From positions 723,129 to 787,128 of the forward strand of contig NW_019091415.1 of the NCBI RefSeq assembly GCF_001949145.1: a stretch of DNA of 64,000 bases, given 5' to 3'. Positions 11,464 to 24,300 of the stretch are shown here, in pieces. Numbering within the stretch: position 1 is the first letter of the stretch; the number at the start of each line of letters is the position of its first letter. Below the pieces are notes generated by a model. It had not been told where the DNA came from, made no database searches, and saw only the letters and a program-made list of their open reading frames with translations. The translations under genes and the position numbers were made by a program. Source of the DNA: Acanthaster planci (Eukaryota > Echinodermata > Asteroidea > Valvatida > Acanthasteridae).

Positions 11464-12873
11464 TAGTTAATTATTCAAATTGACTCAGCCCTATATTTGA
11501 GATTCATTGGATTTATTATTTTTTTTATTTATTTTAATGTCAAACCATAGGCCTATTTTTCTTTCACAAATTTGCCTGAACAATATCTCTCTCCTCAAAG
11601 AGCAGGACAGGCACACAGACTGTGGTCATAAACATTCTGCTCAAAGACTGGATCTCCTTCAACCCCTCTCCCGATCTCAGGTCTACCATTTTATGGTGTG
11701 TCAGTGTGACATAAATACAATGTACTTGCTACCTATTTTTCCACTTTTGGTTGTTTTTCCCTGTAATATATATAGAAAATTTAGTTAATCCACTTGTAGT
11801 TAGTGTATCAAACAAGAGCAATATATTTCTTTAACAGATTCAGAATGTCCTGAAAAAAATTGACATTTTTGAAAACAAGCAATCAATGGCTTGAATATGT
11901 GTCAGTATTTGTTGTCATCAGTAGCATTCAGTACGCTTATTAAACACAGAAAAATGACTTTTCAGTACATGTACATGTAGTTAAGTACAACATGAACAAC
12001 AAAATTACCTTTTTTCTTTTCTTCCGTCTCAAATAATACAACAAAAGATAAGTGTTTCACAAACAGATATAAATTTTTCTCTAAGGTTTAGTCTAAAGTG
12101 ATACATGTTTATCAGCCATCAGGAAGAGAAATATCATAAAATATCAAATTCACCAGGGAAAATATTGAAGTGTTAAGGAATTTTCAGACCAGTCTCAAAG
12201 GCTTTAAGGGTGTCAAGTGTCCTGTACCAGTATGAATCTTTTTCCCAAAAGAGTACCAAACCTTAAACACACACAAAACATATCCACACAAAGTAATCTA
12301 CTTTGCTCAAACAGAAAAACATAACAAATAAAACAAGACAAAGTGAAAAGGACTGACAAGGCTGCAAGTGAGTGCAACAACAATTTTGGACCAGGATACA
12401 TTTACTTTGACTTTGAAATGTTTAAAAACTGAGATAGACAAAAACGGAAAGAGTTCTGAATGTGGCCATTACTATTCACAAGTTTCATAAAACAAGTTTA
12501 AAAGTTAACTAGGCCTTGGCCTAAATTGATTTTAAAAAAAGAGTGGACATAGTAATAAAAATACATGGCAAGGTACGAATTTATGTCTAGAGGCAAATTT
12601 ATACACGGTGGCCGGATATGGAGCTCTTGCTCAAAAAAGTGGAGGAAAGGATAAATGTTGCCTAGAAATTATCATCAAGACAGGTCTTATTTTTAAGCCG
12701 AAGCACTGTGTCTGTTAACTTGCTCTAGTATATATGGTCTGATTTAGGTCTGACTCTGACCATACTCACAGAGCTGTTCCTTGCTCTGTGCTCTGATGTA
12801 CATATACCGTACCGGTACAAAGCATCCGCAACTAAGGGGAAATGAATTTTTAAAAAAGGTAACTAGGCCCTAC

Positions 12874-12952
12874 CTGGAAAAGTCTTTTGTCCATTGATTG
12901 TGGTTGCCATGATCATTAAACAGGCAAGAAGAGACGAACAACACCAAGCCAT
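12874..12952 (-). CDS. First coding exon with signal peptide, unidentified gene
   Basis: Reading -, an ATG at 12952-12950 opens 26 codons: MAWCCSSLLACLM followed by IMATTINGQKTFP. It ends in phase 1 at a CAG|GTAGGG donor. The segment has the classic secretory signal architecture: a short N-region, a hydrophobic core (SSLLACLMIMA) and a small-residue cleavage region near TTING. No convincing competing ORF exists here. The product would be secreted or a type I membrane protein. Downstream exons must lie at lower coordinates on -, and the phase-0 terminal exon at 1246-1085 is the best candidate for the end of the same gene. Function unknown. Confidence 0.5.
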
Positions 12953-15281
12953 TTTCGGCTAGTAAACTGTTAGTTGAGCTGGGTCTCGAATTCTTTGACA
13001 AAACTTGGTGCTGGGTCCTTGTAGGAACTTCATACAACCATGGAGGTGCATGTGGGAGACACACAAGTCACGCGACGGGCCCGGCACTAGTTGTCCGTTG
13101 TATGACTCAGAATCTGTTGCCACTCGTACTCCACAATGTTTTGCAAGAAAAGAAGGAAATAAACAAAGTCACATCTTTTCCCGCAGTCTGAATCACGGTT
13201 ATACCGAGGTCTAAAATTACAGAAAACTAGCACGCCCTAACTTTAGAACCCAAAAGGTAAAGTTCTTTGGAACAACTCCGTTATTAAGCTTCGCGTGCGT
13301 TGACATGGCACAACTACACTGTAGCTACGTCAGGTGCACATTGTATCGCTTCATCTACTCGCGACTAGACAGAAGTAAGTTTGTGCAAATACGGCATTAG
13401 TGTGGACGCGCCTCGCCGATCCGAACCATACATGCGATGCATGCCATGGCCGTTTTCCAATACTCGATTTGTCTCAGTGGCTCTATATTTTTTACCACAG
13501 AACTTTTGAGTTTAAGCTCAAAAAGAAGTCAGATAACGCAATAGATAATATCTGATGATATGCAAAAATATAGTATTTGAAGTTCATTTGAATACTGCAG
13601 ACCTATAATCGGGAATTAATTTTATTGGCGAGTCTCATTGGAAACGAAGTCGTATATTAAGAAACGGCCAATCAGTTCATAAAGGAGTTTTCATAATCAT
13701 GGGTTCTTAAGCAACATGGCTTGGACTTCAGTTTTACGAATTTGGTTCCTCGTAATGAAATATGTTAAACACAACATAATCTTTTTCTCTTACGAATACA
13801 TCAAATTTTATTGAACTGAAGACAAGGCATGTGTTCCAAAAATAAAATGCGTGGAGACGATTAGAGTTAGAACTAAGATGAAAGTGAGGCGGCCGGGAAG
13901 AAACCTAGACTTGTATAATGGCATTTTAAATGCTGTCGACCGATCTCCATGACTGTAGGCTGTAAGTGCTAGTGATATAGAGGGGGCACTGCAGTCTGTG
14001 CAGGATTAAGTAGTCCAACCAGTATCGATCCCATACACAGGGTCTGTACTCAAAAATCAAACACAAAAGGGGCTGTGCAAAAATTGCTTTTCTTCCCGTC
14101 AGTTCGTGTTATTTAATGCTGAGTGATATTTTAGTGTGCATCACTACAGGTACTAGTTTGTTTTTTCTCATCTGTGAATATAGCGTACGGAGGGCAAGGC
14201 AGGGTTACACAACTTGTCCGAGCTTGTCGCTAGCAATGTGCTTGTGCAAATTTGCCGAATTGCCTATGAATGATAACTGGCAAATATCGTTTTAAACTTG
14301 TGGTTGTACTTGTTAGGCTAGTAATATAGTATTAATCCTGCATGTCATGACCATAATGGCATGTAGGCCTACATGCTGTTGACCAGAGGTTTTGGTGAAT
14401 ATGGTGAGTCCTACCATGGAGGTATTCTACCTCCATGGTCCTATTTAGGCCTACTACAATGTACTAGGGCGTTTGTAAATTTCGGGACCCTGTTGTGTTC
14501 CTACAATGTACACATTAAATGTACACTGCTAGAATGGAAACTTACTTTTAAACTTGTTAACTCACCTTAGGACTAGTACTACTAGATTACGCTGTCACCA
14601 TGCTGAATAAGTGCAGCCTTGCAAGATTCATTTTGTGGAAAGAGGGCAGAGTTTTGATTTATGAGGGAAAATCTTGGGCCAATGAACAACCATCTGACTG
14701 TGGCGAAATTCTCGTGGTTGGACATCTGGGAACTTCTGTACATTTTTGAAGGTGATCGAAAAGGAGGCCACACATTGACACAGAACAACATACGTCATGA
14801 GCATTATTATGCTCAGGACACATAAAATATGTACCCAGTGTACTATACACTCGCTGAGTATAATATGCATACGTACGCACGTCATTCTGTGTGGTCTCCT
14901 TTTCCGTCTACCATTATCATTGAATAGCATGAAGAGTGAATTTATCCCTTGTTAGAAAATAGAAGTCCATAGTGACGTCATGCTAACTGAGAATCACGGT
15001 CCAGTGTGTCAGTGTCGGAAAATCAGGTAAGAAAGTCGCATTTTCTTTTAAGTTGTTGATCTAAATTCACAATAAAGAGGGTCAACATCATTAAGAGAAC
15101 ATTGCTCGAGGTTGTACTCTTTTGTAGATCGACGTCTTTTGCACAAATGATGAAAATGGGGGCCCAAAGTTTACAAACGCCTGCTATAGACCCGTAAACA
15201 GGGCCCAATGTATACTCCTTTGTCAATATACTGGGCTTTGAATCGATTGGTAGTGATTCTTTCGATTAGTTTATCCGGCCG
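12953..15281. other. Intergenic, presumed promoter side of the - strand gene
   Basis: No further exon was recognised. A small perfect hairpin, ACCATGGAGGTA/TACCTCCATGGT with a 3-base loop, lies at 14413-14439. The stretch at about 13000-13480 is somewhat richer in CpG than its surroundings, which fits a promoter or 5' untranslated region for the signal-peptide exon, but no core promoter motif was clear. Confidence 0.3.
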
Positions 15282-15916
15282 CCAGGGGCGTTATCAGACA
15301 TCCGCTGGATTTTATGAGCTGAAATTGTACTGTTATGTTCACTACTTACAATGTACGAGGCTAACTTTCCCCTAGGTTGCTATTTGCTGAAAACTTGCCT
15401 TTTCCTTGTTTAGTGGAAAAAATGTTGGCATTTTTCCCTCTCCAGGTGAATTATGGCCTGACTTGCACAAAAGTGACAGCTGTCATGTCGCAGAAAGCAA
15501 GCCGTGCTACATGTTCTAGTGATTCGCCGCAAGCTTTATTTGAGTGGACAGGGAATTGGTCAACTCAAGGGTGGTGTGCATTAGCTGCGACACAAAACAG
15601 CCGGAATTTTCCACGACTACTTAGATTGACAGGTACTCTCGCAGATCTGAACGAAATTCGTACTGCAAACTACACCAGCTCTGTATACAGGCTACTGTCA
15701 ACCATAAAAAGGAGTCTGTGTACTAATATGCAAGTCAGGCCAAAATTCATCCCCAGTAGGGAAAATGCCAACTGAAGGCAGGATTTTTCCTCCAAAGGAG
15801 GAAGAGCGAGTTTTTTGCAAATGGCAACCTTGGGAATAGTTAGCCCCCTGAGGAGTGAAATTACTGGTGCAATTTCAGCTCATAAAATCCAGCAGATGTC
15901 TGATAATATCCCAGGG
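15282..15916. mobile_element. Foldback element with ~185-bp arms
   Basis: The left arm (CCAGGGGCGTTATCAGACAT from 15283) is matched by the inverted right arm (ATGTCTGATAATATCCCAGG ending about 15914). Colinear inverted matches continue inward through GGATTTTATGAGCTGAAATT, GGCTAACT..CCTAGGTTGC, TTGGCATTTTTCCC and GGCCTGACTTGCA. The arms therefore reach about 15467 and 15729, leaving a loop of about 260 bp. A 132-codon frame at 15377-15775 crosses arm and loop and has no recognisable domain, so I treat it as chance. This is a non-autonomous long-TIR DNA element of unassigned superfamily. Confidence 0.85.
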
Positions 15917-16257
15917 CATCCCATTCCCAGATATTCTTGATCAAAAGAAATCACTATCAACCAGTTCAGGGCCCAGTACATACATGTATATCGAAGAAGT
16001 ACACATAGGGCTCTGTTAATGGATCTAGTCCCACTACTGTTAAGTAGGCCTACATGTATGAGGCCTGATCCATCAATGTTGTACTGTATCATCTGTCAAT
16101 GTTACATCCCATTCAAAACACACTTTGGCATCACTGTCACAGGTGGGGCATGCCCGACTTGAAAAAGTGATGCAATCCTGCCTGGGCTTACTCCCACAAC
16201 TGTGAGCCACACTCAGTGTGACTGACAGGTCCTGATTTTTATGAGTTCCTAATGCCA

Positions 16258-16986
16258 TGGGATTTTGAATGTTCCCATCTATAATGCCTAAAACTGCACT
16301 TTTTCAATTAAATCTTCCACTCCAAAGCCATCAACACTCAATAATATCTGTTTAACACGCATGTTTGATGGCTTTTGGACCATTTAACCAGCGATTAGGG
16401 TAAAATCTGGACCGTTTAGTTATGATCCTGCTTCTCTTCACAAAACGGACCGCACACCTGAGCTGCATACTGTGGCACATGGCTGTTGACATGGAAGACT
16501 GGTGCCTGCCTCATCCCATTCCTCCAAACATATATAATAGGGACGCCAGCCAGTCCAATGATGTACAATGTGCCATGTCATTGGCAACTTTGACTTCATG
16601 GGTTGTGTCCCTTCATTGGGAACTAACATGGCATAGCAAGATGGTACCCATGGAAATGAGGTTGCATCATTAGACTGGAAGGAGAAGAAGAAGGACTGGT
16701 GGCCATCCATATAATATACATTCAGAGGACTGAGATGGGAACCAGTCTTCCATGTCAACGGCATGCGCCACAGTATGCAGCTCAGATGTGCAGATCGTTT
16801 TGTGAAGAGAGGCAGGATTATAAGTAAAAGGTCTGAAATTTGCCAAAAATAGCTGGTTACACAGTCCAAAAGCCATCAAACATGCGTGTTTGAGAGATAT
16901 TATTTAGTGTCAATGGCTTTTGTGGGTAAGATTTGATTGGCGAAGTCCAGTGTTAGGCCAAATAAATGGGAACATTCAAAATCCCA
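16258..16986. mobile_element. Foldback element with ~330-bp arms
   Basis: The outer ends are TGGGATTTTGAATGTTCCCA (16258) and its exact inverse TGGGAACATTCAAAATCCCA (16967-16986). Inverted matches run nearly to the centre: TCTTCACAAAACG, GAGCTGCATACTGTGGC, GTTGACATGGAAGACTGG and CCAGTCYAATGATG. The element is thus almost one long imperfect hairpin of 729 bp. Overlapping frames on both strands are near mirror images and are not genes. Confidence 0.9.
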
Positions 16987-19900
16987 CGGTGTTACAAAAC
17001 TAATTAAAAAATTAGCACCGGTGGGTCACACGGACTGTGGCTGGCAGATCTAGGAGTATATCCTGCCTAGGCCTCCACTTTTTCTTCAGTTATGATCTCA
17101 GTGACCATGATGACAATGAAGGTCATTCATATCTAAAATGTTGAAATGACATGAATCTGGACTGATTGTATTCAAGATTTTCTTAGAAAATTCTTTGAAA
17201 GATGCACAAACTGACTTCGTACACAACCAACATCTTTATAGTGAGGATGCTGCAGTTGTTCACTTGCCCTGTTGGAAAGCAACAGTTTTGAGATAAAGTT
17301 ACTTCTGGAAACCTGAGGGCAGTTCAGCGTGCCTTTTGGCCATATTACTGTTGGCCTATATATGTATGTATGTATGCATGCATACATGTATGGGGGTCAT
17401 AATGCCTGTTCTTGAATTCAGCCTCTAATGTAAATTACTTCTTGTGACACAAATTCTACTTTCTCAACTAGATTTTTTAGTGAGAGCCATCCTCGGGTAC
17501 CTACATTCCCATGTATAGCTCTTGAATTTTCTTGAATAGTGGTTTTTAGACAAAATAGTTATGTTTATTACATGTGCATGTAAATCACCAATCTCTCATT
17601 CTTTACATGACAATCAAACCATACACTTCTTGTGCATTGCACTGCACATGCATCGGGTGATGAGCTGACTAACCAGCTTGGCCACTGATAATGATATCAG
17701 CTTGACCAGTTTGGGACCGTTTCTTACAAAACACCTCAGAAACATTTTTTCTGATTTCAAGTTTAAGTTTTCTTTACAGTGTACCAAAACTGATAGTTAA
17801 AACATTTGCAGACTGTGGTTTATACCAGAATACCCATCCACAGCTTCACTATGCAGAATAGAACGGACACAAGATTTCATCCTCTACCTGTAAGAATGAT
17901 GGAGCTGATATCGTCATTGGCCGAGATGGTCAGTCAGCCCATGGCTCATTGGCATGACTCATGTGCAGTGTGATGCACACTAAGTTTATGATGTAGTCAT
18001 TGTGGTGTGGAGAATGAGTTTGTGAATAAAAACTCTACTTTTTTTCTAAAATATAGTCTGTTTCATAGTCTGAAAACCACTATTCAACAAGTTCCAGAGC
18101 TATACAGTGTGTACCTCAGGACAGTTCATATTGGAAATGACCTTTTGTTGCTCTCTTCAAAGTGGCAGCTTGCCAGAAAGAACACAGTGTATGTATGTAA
18201 TTTCACGGAGCTTAGAGCCATAACCACCAAATGTATGCTTTTCAACAATAGGTTTGTATTGGACAACTGCAAATGATGGACTTTCCCAAAGGAATATAGT
18301 CTGAGATCATTTGTTATACCATGGAGGAAGGACACAGGAGGAGTATGAACTGCCCAGGCTACATGTATAACATCTGGCTAATTACCGCTTTCTGGCCTGT
18401 CTGGTACGGCATGTCCATAGCCAGAGCGCAGAGAGCGCTTGATACGCATCCTCTTTTTTACAACCATGAGACCCCTTTGTACCATATCATTGTGACTATG
18501 ATTTTTTGCTGGTAATCTGTATCCCTAAAACTTAGTGTGCTGAACTATAGGGAATTCAATATTCATATCTTCATTGGTGCTTGGTATGAAGTACACAACA
18601 ACATCAAAGTTAATACTTGCACAGTTGCTTTTGTTATGCTATATGCCCTGAATGTTCATGTACAGTTATTGCCCTCCTAGAACACCTTCTTCTGGAGTTA
18701 TTTGGGAACAAATGGCCAAGTTGTTAATAAGATTTTGTGTCTTCTTTGGATCATTTTTTTTTAATATGGCATTTGTGTTTGTTGTATGAGATTTCATGAT
18801 CACTTCTTGTGATCAGATAGTGCAAAATTGCTAGCAAAACACCACAAATACAAGTATCACAAGGATATTACTGGCTCCAATTGTCGGGCTAAGCTACAGG
18901 CAGTAATCAGGCATTTGGAGGATGTTTCTATCATTCGTCTGACTAGGCGGTGATGATCAAGCACTTTGAAGTGCCTTGTACTCGCAACTCCTGTTTCCTT
19001 CCTTCATGGGTTATACATGTGCATGTAGTCTGGTGTGCATGGTTCCTGTGTACAGTGCTGCAGATTACTACAACAGAAAAGAAACCACTAATCCAAAGTG
19101 ACAACATTACAGCCACTGTGAAAACTTCTCACTGGCCTGTTTCAAAACAAAGAAACTTGTCTCTTTTGGGGGGCCATTGCCCCTGTAGGCGCTGTCCTCT
19201 TGGTCTGCCAAAAGCTGTGAACTGATTTGATGTTAATTTTTGCTTACAGCCAGCATTGAACAATACCATGTTATTTTTGAATTAACATGTACTTGTTTGT
19301 ATGTGACAGAACAAGTGAATAGACCGATGATCAAGGCACGCTGCTCGCAACATGAGGGTGCATCTTCAAATCTGTGAGCTGTGATAGGCTGAGTCTGTAA
19401 GTCAATTCAAGTGTGGCTCAATGTTCAACCCTCAATTCAATCAAATTGCAAATATTAGAATGATATTTAAATGTTAACATTCCCTGATTACATAACTTCT
19501 GTTCTGAAAAAGTAAAGATGGGGAAATAAATGCAAACACCAGTTATAGGTATTATATTTTATTTTGCATGAAAACTGTTGAGAAAAAAGTTTTTGTGAGG
19601 ACAGAAGTCAATTTCTTTGGCCAATGTAAACTTTTTGAAATGGGATGTAAAAAAGATAGGATCAGTTGGTATTGTGGAAGTAAATTGTTGGCTTTCCTGT
19701 TGGGCCTGTTGATCAGACAACTTTAGGTTTTTGTAACACCTCAAAAAGATACAGAAGTCTCCTTTTAAATTTCCTAAAAGAGTCTATTCCTCATTGTGGG
19801 TTGTTGTTAATTCACTGTTTTTTTAAAGATAAGCAAAATTAAGATATCCTTCAGAGAGAGAATTATTTCTCTCAAGCTGTTTCTTTTTCTTTCGTTTTTA

Positions 19901-21256
19901 GTTCTAACTGGAAACAGATTGATGGAGAGGAAGTGTAGTGACAATCTTAAAAGGGACATTCAGAGTGCCACACTGGAGGAGGAGGTATATATTCATCTAT
20001 GCAGCACATTAGCGAATGTCCCTTGTTTTGCAGCATTGGCATTTGGATCACTGGTACTGCGATATTCTTTGAATGGTGGAGGTATAGAGTACCAGTGGTT
20101 TTCCAGCCATAATATAAGCGAATGCTTTTTTCCACAAACTAACTGTGTACATTTCAGCAAAGACAAGACATGCAAATTTTGCCTACAGGTCACAGGCTGC
20201 CACAGCTTTGCACCTATCTGTCAACCTGATTTTTATATCTCTTTTTTGCGAGCAATCCTGGGCATTTTTCGTTCATTGAACTCACAAAAAGACACATTAG
20301 CAGCTTGATTTTCAAGAAATAAAGCGCAACTTTTCTTGGTATTCCTAGCTCCAGACAATAAGGCCCAACATTCATAGATCTGGTTCCCTCCTCTAGTTTA
20401 TGCAAATCGATAATAATGCACCCTAGGAACCAGATGTCCACAAGATTATTACTAACAGGCGATACATTGCCATTTTGAATGACGGCAAATGCTCATGGGC
20501 TTCAGCGCCAACCATTCTTGCGAAAATTGCATGCTTTGAACTCACACAATCAATTTCAGTGATAAGCGCAAAGATTTAGCACCCTTGCAAAAAGTTTTAA
20601 GGAGGTCTGTATCTGCGATCATCACACAGGGACCCTCACGTTTTTGTGACAGGTATACATTTTCTCAAGGCACTACATACATCTCTGTGATCATGACATC
20701 AATGTGATTTCATCAAAAGGGACCCCTATTTTCAGAGCTCGTTGAAAGGGCCAAATGAAAGATTGTTAGTTTGAAACTGGTCTCATTAGATCCCAAAAAG
20801 GGTCAAGTAACTGTGATGCTTGCTAGTGGTTGGAGTCATCTTCTTGTCACAAGACGATGAAGTTGGAATGTTTGGTAATACAGAGCTTCATGTGATTGCT
20901 GTGATGCAGAGTGTTGCAATTTTGACCCTTTTTACATAGTCGGTGTGTGTAGCCATTGGTGCAAGTCCTTTAATGACAATTTGAAGGCATTGTGAATCAC
21001 TTGTGTCACTTAGCAAGAATACTCCTTGGAATACCCAAATCCAGCATTGTGCCATGTTATGGTACATTCTTGTCATGTCAATGAAATAAGGAAGCTGTGC
21101 GTTGTACATGTACTTCCCATGTAAAGTAATGAAGGTTTTGCTGCTCAGTCAAAAACAATGTGTAAAATTGCCAAACCAGATGTTAGATTTGGTGGATGGA
21201 TCACAGTTCTTGTTTTTCTCTGTAACATTATCAGTGTAATGGTACTGTGTTCCACA
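16987..21256. other. Gene-poor region upstream of RRM2
   Basis: It should contain the missing 5' exon(s) and promoter of RRM2, but I could not identify them. Reading frames such as 18007-18276 and 19919-20308 (+) show no family features and no convincing splice context. Confidence 0.3.
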
Positions 21257-21305
21257 GATCTCCAGTGAAAATCCCTCCAAGAAAAGTTGCACTTCATCAG
21301 ACACC

Positions 21306-24300
21306 ATGATTGGCAAAGATGGACATGAAAAAATAACCTTACCTCATCTGGATCTAGCATCTGAGCATGATCTTCCAGACTCACAGATGTCGCTAGATTT
21401 GTTCTCACCACCAACCAATGCCATGTCACAGGAGTTTGAACCGTTTGCTCTTCCTTCATTACATGGCTTACCTGGCAGTAATGAGGTGCCATCATCTCCA
21501 GAGATCAAGGATGACACGGAGGAGCCAGCCGTGTTATCTCAAATGTCGTACATTGAGGAGGAAGATAAAGAATGTGGGAGAACTACACCCACAGAGGAAA
21601 ACAAACACCTCCACAGTTTGTCAGAACCATACCCTCAAACATCATCAGGCAACACTCCCAGACATACTCCAGACAAAACACAAAGTGCCAAAGAGGAAAA
21701 CCGAGATGCTTTAACAAGCAGGCATGAAGTCTCAGACGAACCCCTTTTAAGACCTAACCCTGGACGCTATGTCATTTTGCCAATCAGATATCCACTCGTT
21801 TGGGAATTTTACAAAAAAGCACAAGGTTTGTTGGAATGCATAATCTTTAATTTAACTTAGATAACTCACAGGAATTCTGTGCTAGGTTCAATGTAACCAG
21901 TTATAAAGGAGAATACAGTTCTGTTATAAATGTTGACGTTATTTAGAAAGCATCAGATTTTGTAAACAGTGACTTTTACATGTGATATTACATTTAATTT
22001 GTCAAAACACTTTCAATCAAGTGCTGGAGTCCATTCTCATCGAGGTAGGAATGCAAGCCTTTTCCCAGCAGGCTTTGCAAATGTTACTTGGAGCTACATG
22101 TGTACTTTCAAATTAGCATTCAGTACCTGGTAGTTAACTGTTTAAGGAATTACAGAACATTGATAAATTGACAGGTGTGTAAAACTCTGAAGCGTTTATG
22201 AAAAGCACTTTATAAAAGAAGCAATTTTATAAAATACTTCACATTTCTGTTTCTAATGTTTACAGCATCGTTTTGGACGTGTGAGGAAGTAGATCTTGGA
22301 AAAGATCTGACAGATTGGCAGAATTTAAAGGTACTTCCTTTATCTTTATTACAGCACTGTTGCCCAAGTAACAAAAACAAATACAAACAAAACTTTTTTA
22401 AAAATTTCAATATTTTCAGACTTCTGTCTTTCCCCCAGTCTGCTATAAACCTGCAGATTGTTCATACGCTAATCTGTTAAGGAAGCGACATGAAGGGAGA
22501 CTTTATTTTGGTAAAGCTTGTTTCCTAAAGCATGATGGATCTTGTAACCACATGTAAATGATCATCTCAGTTTCCAACCATTGAGCATACATTTACATAA
22601 TATTGAATTTGATTACAGCCATCTGAACAACATTTCATCAAGCACATCCTGGCATTCTTTGCAGCAAGTGACGGCATCGTCAATGAGAATCTAGTAGAGA
22701 GGTTTGGTCAAGAAGTTCAGATTCCTGAAGCAAGATGTTTCTATGGCTTCCAAATGGCAATGGAGGTGGGGCAAACAATGCTGAATTGTATACCTAATTG
22801 CCATTATATGTTTAATGTGTCAATTGTTAATCAGGTCAGTGGCATGTGGGAAGGAGATCTGATTTTGGAAAGAGAAAGTGCAATTTCGATGCCCATTTTT
22901 AAAGTGACACCCAGCTGAAAGCCCTTTGTATATATTTTTCAAGTAAACATCACATTTATGGATTTTACATGGTTAAAGTTGTTACCAGTCCCTCGTTTCC
23001 TGACTACTCCCTTTCCATTGCATCGTCAGCAATGTTATGTTTATGTACACATGTTACAGCCTATTTTTGGCCAGACTTTCATGATGCCTGTAGTTTGATT
23101 GTTAATTCACATCACAGAATGTGCACTCTGAGATGTACAGTCTCCTCATAGAAAGCTACATTCAGGATTCTTCAGAGAAGACACAGCTTTTCAATGCAAT
23201 GGAAACAAGTAAGTGTTATTTGAAAGCATTCAAGAGTAAAAGAAATCCACATTTTGAGTTTTTAGTTATTTTTAGTCATTTGATAGAGCATTGTCAAGAT
23301 CTCAAGATAGTATTGAGGATATGGTGCAAAATGAGGTAGTAACAAGTATGGGTCTCTCCATGAAGTTTGGGCAAAAAGTGTGACGGGTGAAAATTTAAAA
23401 AGTGTTGAACTGCTTTTAAAACAGAAATGTTTAATAAACAATCTACCCTAGTTTATGTTAAAATACCACACGATTCTCTGGATCAATCATCGCTCCGTTT
23501 TCACATTGGCATTCGTGACCATTGTTCTTCGCGAGTCTGTACCAACGCTACGCTACATTGGACACTGTGTTGAGTTAGGCTGATAATTGAAAGCTAACCT
23601 TTCTTCAGCAAAAACAAACATTTCTTTAAACCTGTTTGACACAATCATGCAACTTCTTACCGAAACTAGTTAACAATATACCCACTGTCTCATAATTTTC
23701 CCCAAAACTTTTCAAAATTGTGATCGGTAAGCCAATCAACTCTACAAAACTGGATCTGATGCTGCGCACGAACATCGGCACTTCACGTGTTTATTTCAGT
23801 TTTCACATCGTGGAAAATCCCCAGGCCGCATTTCCACATTGCACTAGTGATGTAACCAATCCATGTGGGGCCGTTTCATTCTGGCAGAGGTAGGATTTTT
23901 TTGGTGCAAGAGCGATCACACCGGCATAGTTTGGGATTTATTAAGGACAGACATTATAAAGTGTACAATTTGTATGTTTAATGAGTATTATCATTGTATT
24001 TTATTCAAGAAAAATTTGTTTTAAAATGTTATTTTTAATGTCACAAATTAAAAAAAAAATGATGGTGGACACCAACAGTTTTGTAATTTTTTGAACAAAG
24101 CGATATATATTAATATTTTTTTACTCGAGGAGACACCAACACTAGCTCTTCCATAAAAATACACAACACTGACAATCATCCCCATTTTACCACATAAAGC
24201 TCACTTCAAATCTCCATGAGTTGCCAAATTATGTAGTTGTCCCAACTTCATGGAGTTACCCTATAACATGGTAACAGTATAAATTGCTTCGTCATGGGAA

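Noticed and set aside
16422-16879. ORFs of 83-143 codons on both strands
   Set aside because: They lie in the two inverted arms of the foldback element and mirror each other.
21145-21495. 116-codon - strand ORF overlapping the first RRM2 exon
   Set aside because: It is antisense shadow of a conserved coding exon.
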